This document shows, piece after piece, positions 15,001 to 20,059 of a stretch of DNA of 20,059 nucleotides. Every line of letters starts with the position of its first letter. Position 1 is the first letter of the stretch. The DNA is from a virus, in IMG/VR virus record IMGVR_UViG_3300010153_000173, positions 1 through 20,059 of that record; one strand, 5' to 3'. The notes below the pieces were generated by a model. It saw only the letters and a program-made list of their open reading frames with translations. It made no database searches and was not told the DNA's origin. Both the position numbers and the translations under genes were made by a program.

Positions 15001-18000
15001 TTTTAGAGTATTTAAATTGTTCTTTGCCTTCAAACACAGGGTTTTTAGCTAGTACAAGTGGTCCAACTTGTATAACACGCTCCGCTGAAACAACTGGTTG
15101 TGTTGTTGTTCTATCGTAAAAATAAGAATGTCTTTCAGGATCAAAGCCAACTTGTATAAATGTAGGATCATTCATAGCGGCTTGAGCTTCTGCAAAAGAA
15201 TTATCAGGAGTTGTTTGAACTAAATCACCAGAAATTGTAGCATAAGGAGATTTTGTCATTCTTTTAGCTTTAGTAATATCTCCTGTTTCTCTAAATTCAG
15301 CACCAAATGGCTTTCTTCTAGCTATATCTAATCCTTTATTTTGATCTGCTTCAGACATTGTAAAGTCTGCATTTGTTATTATAGCAGTAGATTCATGTGA
15401 TATAGCTTTCCCTGCCATATTATGTATAGTTGGAACCCATGTGCCTTTTGTTGTGTAAGCTGGAATATCCAATCTTAATTTTATTCTTGTTCCTTCAGGT
15501 ATTTCTTGTAATTTGTTTATAATTGCTTTTTTCTTTTCTCCAGCTAAAGCCTCTCTCATTTCATTAATTGTTGCAGGAGCAGGAACAGTTTCATAAGGAA
15601 CTATAGGCTTTACATTATTAACTAACTTATCATATTGTGCGTAGTTTATTTTGCCTTGATATAATTTTTCAGAGGCTTCAGTTAGGGCATCTATTCTTGT
15701 TGTTACATCTTTAAATGATTGTTTTATTCTTTCTGTGTTACCTAGCTCAGGTCTTATGTACCCGGCAGCTATACCAGCGGTAGAGTATTTTGTTAAACTT
15801 CTAGCAGACTTTGGAACAGATTGTTTTCTTTTGATTTCAACTTCTGTTTTAGTTGAAAGAATGTTTGCAAATATTTGATTTGACTCAGTAAATCCAGCAT
15901 CATAATTGCTAGTAAATATTGCTTTTAAGAATCTGATTATCTTATCAAATATACTTTTTGGCTTTGCAACAACTTTTAATTTACCATCTGCGTAGTCACG
16001 AAACATTTCTGCTACGGCTTCTTCTTGTATTCCTTCTTCAGTCAATCCTTGGTCTTTATAAAGTGCGCTTGCTCTTTCCATATAAGAATATTCTTTTTTA
16101 ACAAACTTACCTTTTTCTAATCCAACATACTTCCTCTTTATGGCCGCCTTAACGAGGATGTCATATTCTGCATCTGTAAACGCTCCCATGTTTTTAAGAG
16201 CGTGTATAATCTCATGGTTCATAACGCCAGAAAGTTTTTTTGTTAACTGAGCCTCTGTAAGATTAGGATCATACAAATCCATCGCCAGTCCAATAATACG
16301 TTTTCCTTCAGGGGTAGAGCCAAAATAACCTTCTAACGAAGCATCTTCTTTGCCATATTGGTTAGAAATAATAGATTCGCCTTCTAATCTAATATCGCCA
16401 AGACCCATATCATTTAATTGTTGCTTTAAATTATTAAGCACAGAAGTTAATTTTAACTTATAGGCATCTGTATATGGAGATTTTGAGGCTTGATCTGATG
16501 TTCTTTTAGATGTGTAGTCAGGAATAACGTCTTCAGATTTTACCTGCTCTGTTTTTTCTGTCTTAGCTTTCTCTGAGGCCGACTCTAATGCATCGGCTTC
16601 ATTTTTTAGTGCCATGTATTCTATAGCTAAATTATCTATCTCTTCTTCTGACATAGCTTTATTCTGCAGGTTCAGTATTTCTTTACCTCTTTGCTTAATA
16701 GCTTCTGACTTGGCTTTAATGTCTAACGCTCGTTGATCGGCCTTTACATATCTACCTTTTTTATCTTTTAAAACAACTCCATCTTCTTCCAATAACTTTA
16801 AATAAGTATCAACATCTGTATTAGTTATTTTAATTGATCCACCAAAACTATCGTTCAATGCTTTTCTTAAAGTATTTTTATTTAACTTGCCATTAACAGC
16901 AAGGTCTTCCACTATTATTGAAGCTTCTTTGTTTTTTGAATCCACTTCTTGATCTGTCATTTGGTTTTCTTGACCAGATGGAGAGTAATAAATATCTTTT
17001 TCTTGTTCAGTTAATATTGGTTTTTGTTTTGCTGTCTCTCGTCTTGCAGCTGAAGCGCCTATAGTATTTTCTAATTCATCAATAGATACATCTGCGCTTG
17101 GATCAGCTCCACGCATTTGTCTACGTTGTGCAATTCTTAAAGCCTCGTCTTTAGGTAAGTTTTGCAATGAAATATTATTTAATGGCTGAGTGGTTTCTCT
17201 AGCGGCGGCCATAGTTGCTGATGCACTTTTCTCTCCTCTAGTCCTTAAGTCCTCTATAGCTCTTGGTGCTATAGACTTTTCTATCTTTTGACTAGGCCCT
17301 TGAAGGAGACGTTGCTCTTGTGTTTCAGGTATGTCTTTCTTAGGTCCTTCTAATAGCAAAGTAGGCTTCAAAGACTCGGCATAATTTTCATAATTCTTTT
17401 GACGTTGTGTAGCTTCTCTATTTAAGTTTTTAAGGTCTTCGTCTAGTTGCATTCCTTTTTTATAAAACTTATTTAACTGCCTACCTCTAACGCTATCTAC
17501 AATTAAGTTTAAAGCAGCACCTGCACCACCACCGTATACAGCATCATCGTAAGCACTTTGTCCTACCTCAAGGTCAGGATTATATAAACCTTGCTCAATC
17601 AAATCTTGAACAATTCCAGCACCTAGTTCTTGCGCCCCCTCTGCAATACCAGCACCAAAGGATCTTTTTAATTTACCACCTATCGTCATTAATGCTTTAT
17701 CTATATCGGCTTTAGGAACCTTTTTGAGTATTCTCATTGTAGTGCCAAGTGTTCTGAACATAGGAGCAAAAGGCAATGCCTCGGTTGTTCCTAACAGTGC
17801 ACTTAAACCAACTGCATCTCTTTTAGTTTGTTCATCAATTTCACCACCATTCTCAATAAAATTAGCCATTCTATTTAATTGATCAGATGTTTGTAAAGCT
17901 GCACCTTGCGTTGCCATCGTTCCTAAAGCAGATGCTCCAGCTACTCTTGCTCCAGCGCCTAATAAAGAGGCTCCTTTAGCCACAAATGTTCCGGGAATAA

Positions 18001-18406
18001 AGAAAGAAAGCAATGAACCAGCAGCTTGACCTGATTTACTTGATATACTTTCATTCATATCAAAAGTATCTTGTAAGCCTAACGCTGCTTCATTAGACCA
18101 GTTTTGAGCAGCTTTACCAAAATCAGTAGAGCCTATATCATAGCCACCAACATATTCTCCTAATGCAGATATACCTCCGGGAATTTGAGCTAGACTAGAT
18201 AAAAATCCTCCAGCAGTAGACTTACCAAAAGTTAGTAATCCGCCTTCATCTTCTTCGGGCGCAGCGGGGACTTCTTGATTATAATTTCCATCAGTAGAAA
18301 TATAGTTTTGAATCTTATCAAATTCTTCTTGATTAGGTGTTTCACCTTCTATTTCAAAGTCATATAGCTTCCCAGATAAAGGACTAATCGTAGAGTACAT
18401 TCCCAT
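9011..18406 (-). CDS. Giant polyvalent virion protein (3131 aa) with metallopeptidase motif and LPD38-like C terminus
   Basis: At 9.4 kb this gene fills almost half the window. Visible modules: a Gly/Ala-rich hydrophobic N-terminal region (about 50-175), as in injected virion proteins; a zinc metallopeptidase motif NHEIIH (His731, Glu732, His735) with a downstream EEAVAE (Glu800) as possible third ligand; a module with GFDPERHSYFYDR (to 1099) and VIQVGPLVLAK, recurrent in phage polyvalent proteins; a module around 1150-1300; a helical part with LTMDIWFMRAINRLTG; a segment with YGYQHIFGERF (His1949) that might be a PBECR-type nuclease; and a large C-terminal LPD38-like domain with NPSFVIPNFARDLE (from 2583), an acidic Ca-site-like DEDEDGISDYDE (2803-2814) and a coiled coil at the end. 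Six Y-S linkers separate the modules. The protein is probably packaged and injected with the DNA. The start directly follows the previous stop (TAAATG). Confidence 0.9.
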   Translation of the reverse strand: MGMYSTISPLSGKLYDFEIEGETPNQEEFDKIQNYISTDGNYNQEVPAAPEEDEGGLLTFGKSTAGGFLSSLAQIPGGISALGEYVGGYDIGSTDFGKAAQNWSNEAALGLQDTFDMNESISSKSGQAAGSLLSFFIPGTFVAKGASLLGAGARVAGASALGTMATQGAALQTSDQLNRMANFIENGGEIDEQTKRDAVGLSALLGTTEALPFAPMFRTLGTTMRILKKVPKADIDKALMTIGGKLKRSFGAGIAEGAQELGAGIVQDLIEQGLYNPDLEVGQSAYDDAVYGGGAGAALNLIVDSVRGRQLNKFYKKGMQLDEDLKNLNREATQRQKNYENYAESLKPTLLLEGPKKDIPETQEQRLLQGPSQKIEKSIAPRAIEDLRTRGEKSASATMAAARETTQPLNNISLQNLPKDEALRIAQRRQMRGADPSADVSIDELENTIGASAARRETAKQKPILTEQEKDIYYSPSGQENQMTDQEVDSKNKEASIIVEDLAVNGKLNKNTLRKALNDSFGGSIKITNTDVDTYLKLLEEDGVVLKDKKGRYVKADQRALDIKAKSEAIKQRGKEILNLQNKAMSEEEIDNLAIEYMALKNEADALESASEKAKTEKTEQVKSEDVIPDYTSKRTSDQASKSPYTDAYKLKLTSVLNNLKQQLNDMGLGDIRLEGESIISNQYGKEDASLEGYFGSTPEGKRIIGLAMDLYDPNLTEAQLTKKLSGVMNHEIIHALKNMGAFTDAEYDILVKAAIKRKYVGLEKGKFVKKEYSYMERASALYKDQGLTEEGIQEEAVAEMFRDYADGKLKVVAKPKSIFDKIIRFLKAIFTSNYDAGFTESNQIFANILSTKTEVEIKRKQSVPKSARSLTKYSTAGIAAGYIRPELGNTERIKQSFKDVTTRIDALTEASEKLYQGKINYAQYDKLVNNVKPIVPYETVPAPATINEMREALAGEKKKAIINKLQEIPEGTRIKLRLDIPAYTTKGTWVPTIHNMAGKAISHESTAIITNADFTMSEADQNKGLDIARRKPFGAEFRETGDITKAKRMTKSPYATISGDLVQTTPDNSFAEAQAAMNDPTFIQVGFDPERHSYFYDRTTTQPVVSAERVIQVGPLVLAKNPVFEGKEQFKYSKISNKPQSLENRLLGFIRDNPDGFTVDPDTLEVPNKGFAVAPVKEAEMVIRAENLTLDDVMQFAKNLKLMTEISGKKLYAGGWASDGIYYLDATMVIEDLNEALYVAEEGNQLAIFDLGEFNEIQTPEGVEGLKNAGTYSSEARAISGRDIRKLAEEFSKARDRGSAEQKIDKKYSSIARAKSTLDPNGRPLIDSTIVNEYDKKGNILPQPEYQTDPTKANIAVANKVLKLDALANHQIKRGGIVFDIHSKKAVEREEARENVAIMMAAEAEKALEQGDNAIGWYDKTLKAAKKAVSIIHPEILTDKDANLAFDFALSVTSNGMGVLFNFKHAEEQYAAWKASTNGRFPKKGWGKRSSAMKKAFLFYNAMKDNGVSTQEFIDFMDMETTPSQLKQNQFVKELKITISGGESANTPVTGAFVIGPKIGHGFYQNLRGNYDNLTMDIWFMRAINRLTGDVFKKPPTQKTLDRNLERVLLALDGRKQSAKQNEEPTDNELTELDRELIDRTQEALSMDITNANNALLFSEQFVKEYQSFRKEFESEGYQAGNMRFGTKLPDKSELQLATETHFNNTQTQEQEAPRGAADRAAMREIVNRARAILEADTGIKITNADFQALLWYAEKRFFEKQGVSKGTGDDNDYLDGAIYLLKLKGFENGEISDTLPEAERTRVYSRISAGRGDGQLREGDDSIIEREQKEEALPVDPDFDPYENLPAEEASRLEEASLDYKYSQIAGNPRALDDPNYPIRLPQRFLGRKTAGLGGYKYKPSYPYGNPNQYGYAKTMNGVNEIVVVPQGDHFPLENRKGKYGGYGYQHIFGERFNEDGIKLPTHAESILKYHTVIDGDPLNLLFDTMEEYRKYNRDISEGLYKDGSIRRPKDYGIRVFPDGGVGNNDIRIEWDNAPLALPVKMIPNANGRFPDGSSMSKDKYGKPWTRQNPRPQEIKPQERTLVLSLKFEPKGFKSVKKVSPKSFADNVAQAFAPREYEWRSLYQVRTFFTKPQNTAIKDKFKYSTISSNPAQTTSPNSEEFVQDMNQKAQNMTYDNLSKFIAKGLGVFYEEDVAKARAQRILTYFQDAMLPVGSMIDELRKNGFTITDAMDSYMQEANYSGIVGDKVTKVQEELFEPMINVMDTLNISEEKIQELRDIKGSAGSTGFYDSIEKDYVGKKLAMTDAVLYAFHARQRNAYIKQKTGGKTVTGSGMTGTEADQIIDWYNSLDKTEIAKFEEIREFARKINEDTIDRRIEAGLLPADARDPNRQPPIIIYTDGSYVPLQGDSDIEVESILDSQYGRKRVFTNFFGAKGREDKSARGRAGINDYAENIVASLMAQNNNSIDRGERNKVGQSFGRLVEGLEEQPDGSMAINDSLAKEMKEIAEEITNLNSQQRNQRGVKPENIFTYKENGVERDFLIKDPRIAKSMNGALTPQQNAAIFRYMGKFNRFLSAVNTTYNPSFVIPNFARDLETAGINAQEYDEKGFTKEVMKGTPSAVIGIGKLLFDKNAVNKWTDIYKEFVSAGGKNATNQMGDVKDQIDNIDNIIGDISDSGIKQKLGLNRNQFVGKNARSLLSMLDNANTAVENGVRVSLYKSLRDRGVSKSRAALAARNITVNFAKGGENKAVMNSMYLFYNASLQGSMALVNAATRSSKVRKMWAGLMVYGIMQDTINGLFSGDEDEDGISDYDEIPRHILEHNIIVPTLGLTGDKHITIPMAYGLNMAVNFGRSLSRMGRGEYTPGEAMRSIVGTTVESISPIGAYDNFLNFAAPTVFDPFISVGINEDYKGDPIYKESPTYASVAKANSSQYWSNTSSIAKTIASSVNSLTGGDDIKGGLIDMSPDIIEYWFGTFTGGAGRFAMRSLEAPVDIYDALQGDFEGSLINSIPLARKVITTPSPRADTGNYLDNRQDLFTLIAQLDMAKRSGDKEAVASIYENNKKQISIVGRMKAIDNARNRMQRQIKEIERNPQIPENTKRKIIRIRRDKINELQQMGLILMRSAGYKKAG
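16440..16463 (-). repeat. Palindrome family copy 5 (inside giant gene)
   Basis: The 16-base core AAGTTAATTTTAACTT (16444-16459) matches copy 3 exactly and is the reverse complement of copy 4's core. It lies within coding sequence for YKLKLTSVL, so it is maintained despite coding constraint or arose by chance from Leu/Lys codons. Confidence 0.6.
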
Positions 18407-19885
18407 TTAAGATGCCTTTTGTGTTGACGGTAACTTTCCTACATTAATTGAAGGCCTTGGTCTTATCTTAGCCTCTCCAAATAATTGACTTTTTTGAAAT
18501 TCTAAATCTTTTATAGATTCTCTTAACGCTGCTATTTCATTTTTCTGTTCTTCGCTTGGAGAGTTATACGAATCTTTCATAATATCTGAAATTAATTTTT
18601 CTTTAGATGATATAGAAGTGCTAAAGCTATTCAAAGCTTGTATAGCACCAGATCGAGTTAATTTTCCTTTAGCTCCAGCGGCTATTCTAGCTTGTTGTAT
18701 CTTGCTGCGCGCGTTAAGGATGTCGGTAATACCTTCTTCGTATCTTTTATTAGCTGCATTAAAAGCATCTAGACCCTGCATTCCACCTTCACCAATAGCA
18801 CCAGCTAATGTTGGCTTCTCAGATGCAAGTATGCCTAAACCAGCTTGAGCAAGTGCCATGTATTTATCAAAGTTTCTGCTCTTATCTAATCCAGCCTGTC
18901 TTTTAAGAAGCTCTTCTTCTATTGATAACGTTTTATTTTCATCGCCAGAAGTTAAATTTAACTTTGGCTGATTTTTATTTTCTGTTTGATTTATTATTGC
19001 ATCATTTAAACCTTGATCAATACCTTCAGCGTCTATTGTTTCTTCTTTTTCTTTCTCATTATCTAAAGTTGCATCAGTTGCAGGACTAGATAATGCTCCT
19101 AACATCCCGAATGGATTTCTTTTTTCAATTCTTCCCATAACAGTTTCTAAATCTGGATTTAATGCCTCTGATATGTATGAGCCAAATTTAGATAAATAAC
19201 TTTCTTCATCAGGCAATCCATCCTGCGCTCTTATAACCCCACCTTCTGCAAATCTTCTCGCCTCTGTCCCAAAAGGTTCATTTATTCTTGCGCTTGTAAA
19301 ATATTTATCTCTTCCATTCCTTAACACTGCTGGTTCTGGTCTAGCCATACCTTTACCACCAAAACCTATTTGTGTTGGAGGGCCTCTATATCCGGGTCTA
19401 GGAAACGCAGGCATAGGAATGGTAGGTCTAGGAACAATTCCGGTCTGTATATTCCCCATATTATTATTTAAATCAATATTAAACTTTTGCTCTGCTTCTT
19501 GTTGCACACCATCTAGATAAGGATCTATCTCTTGACCCATACTGTTTCTTATCTCATTACCAAACTGCATTAATCCACCAGAAGCCATCTTCATAGGCGC
19601 ACTTGTGCCTACACCTTCTGACACTGCACTCTGAGGAGCCATTGCTTCAGGCATACCCATCATGCCTTGTTGAGGCACACCTGCTGCAGCAACGGCTTCT
19701 TCTGCTACTGTAGGTTGGTTTTGTGCTTGTCTAGCTTCTAAGTCACCCTTAACTCTTTTTCTTCTGTTTAGTTCAGATAAAACAAGAAACTGTGGTGTAG
19801 TTCCACTAGGTTGTTGCATTTCTTTTACAAGTTGATCTTGAGAGAAATTTTTTAAGTCATCTTGAACTTGTAATAGATTCATCAT
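18407..19885 (-). CDS. Virion-associated protein (492 aa), likely internal/ejection protein
   Basis: The N terminus (MMNLLQVQDDLKNFSQDQLVKEM, then QFLVLSELNRRKRVK, to about residue 50) is a conserved signature of a virion protein from uncultured marine and proteobacterial short-tailed phages. It is followed by a Gln/Met/Ala/Pro-rich low-complexity stretch, two short glycine motifs of the type ASGGLMQFG and AEGGVIRAQDGLP, and a C-terminal half with MALAQAGLGILASEKPTLAGAIGEGG and a long helical region. Such proteins are usually internal virion or ejection components. The start overlaps the previous stop by one base (TAATG), and it is directly joined to the giant gene, which suggests assembly or ejection together. 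Palindrome copy 6 lies inside it. Confidence 0.75.
   Translation of the reverse strand: MMNLLQVQDDLKNFSQDQLVKEMQQPSGTTPQFLVLSELNRRKRVKGDLEARQAQNQPTVAEEAVAAAGVPQQGMMGMPEAMAPQSAVSEGVGTSAPMKMASGGLMQFGNEIRNSMGQEIDPYLDGVQQEAEQKFNIDLNNNMGNIQTGIVPRPTIPMPAFPRPGYRGPPTQIGFGGKGMARPEPAVLRNGRDKYFTSARINEPFGTEARRFAEGGVIRAQDGLPDEESYLSKFGSYISEALNPDLETVMGRIEKRNPFGMLGALSSPATDATLDNEKEKEETIDAEGIDQGLNDAIINQTENKNQPKLNLTSGDENKTLSIEEELLKRQAGLDKSRNFDKYMALAQAGLGILASEKPTLAGAIGEGGMQGLDAFNAANKRYEEGITDILNARSKIQQARIAAGAKGKLTRSGAIQALNSFSTSISSKEKLISDIMKDSYNSPSEEQKNEIAALRESIKDLEFQKSQLFGEAKIRPRPSINVGKLPSTQKAS
18945..18968 (-). repeat. Palindrome family copy 6 (perfect 16-base core)
   Basis: AAGTTAAATTTAACTT (18949-18964) is a perfect 16-base palindrome, the most symmetric core of the six. 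It lies within the 492-residue virion gene (coding for KLNLTSG). Confidence 0.6.
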
Positions 19886-20059
19886 TATCCTGTTATCCCT
19901 TTATATAAACCAAGACCAGCTATACCTGTTCCTAACAAGTCTTGGAAAGGGTCTCTGTTTTGTAGCTTGGTTGTCTCTGTAGACGGTTGAACTGGAACAC
20001 CTCTTAATATTGAAGACAAGAATGTAAGGTCTTCTCTTGGCATATCTCTTTGCCTTACA
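19885..20059 (-). CDS. C-terminal end of a virion protein (partial)
   Basis: The open frame runs in from beyond the right edge and ends at TAA 19885-19887, giving at least 57 residues. It includes PREDLTFLSSILRGVPVQPSTET, a Pro/Asp segment and a glycine-rich end LLGTGIAGLGLYKGITG. The motif of sequence around FLSSILRGVPV and a Gly-rich terminus is often seen at the end of phage tail or internal virion proteins placed just before the LLQ-QDDL protein. The stop overlaps the next start by one base. The N terminus is outside the window, so its identity stays open. Confidence 0.65.
   Translation of the reverse strand, partial: VRQRDMPREDLTFLSSILRGVPVQPSTETTKLQNRDPFQDLLGTGIAGLGLYKGITG

Noticed and set aside
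9059-18848. + strand open frames inside the giant and 492-residue genes
   Set aside because: They are antisense shadows; their hydrophobic composition follows from the complement of charged helical coding sequence.

Overview
This window is a fragment of a tailed-phage genome, almost certainly a lytic or lytic-like phage of an AT-rich host. The evidence is dense packing of short genes with 1-4 base start/stop overlaps, a T7 gp4-type primase-helicase, a phage recombination cassette, a SleB-type cell-wall hydrolase, and a virion gene block ending in a 3131-residue polyvalent protein. The low GC and the resemblance of the virion proteins to those of uncultured marine short-tailed phages make a marine (possibly alphaproteobacterial) host plausible, but that is inference. 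No integrase, tRNA, CRISPR array or insertion sequence was seen.

Layout. (1) 1-1776, + strand: small unknown genes, a two-helix membrane protein, a roughly 300-base gene-free stretch with two strong hairpins (773-1075), a small protein and the SleB-like endolysin. (2) 1777-2127: a palindrome, a 46-residue ORF and a strong terminator facing the minus strand. (3) 5214-2128, minus strand: RusA-like resolvase, a small conserved protein, primase-helicase and an unknown (DUF6456-like?) protein. (4) 5261-8778, + strand: Cas4/RecB-like exonuclease, a small protein, a putative single-strand annealing protein, an SSB-like protein, a small protein, an AlpA-like HTH, a PD-(D/E)XK-like nuclease, a conserved phage protein and a DUF3310 protein. 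(5) 8779-9010: non-coding convergence zone. (6) 20058-9011, minus strand: the end of a virion protein, a 492-residue virion-associated protein and the giant polyvalent protein.

Modules 3 and 4 are replication/recombination: primase-helicase unwinds and primes, the exonuclease and annealing protein would recombine ends, the SSB-like protein coats single strands, and RusA resolves junctions. Two sigma70-like promoters, one ahead of the primase gene on the minus strand and one ahead of the exonuclease gene on the + strand, have the same 17-base spacing and the same 14-base leader carrying the ribosome binding site.

The most interesting signals are: a 24-base palindrome family (CTARAAGTT N6 AACTTYTAG) present six times, at gene borders and inside two virion genes; a giant polyprotein-like gene with a HEIIH metallopeptidase motif and a recurring K-Y-S linker; a cluster of six ACTAGT sites in an AT-rich palindromic tract next to the primase gene; and the structured gene-free region at 773-1075.
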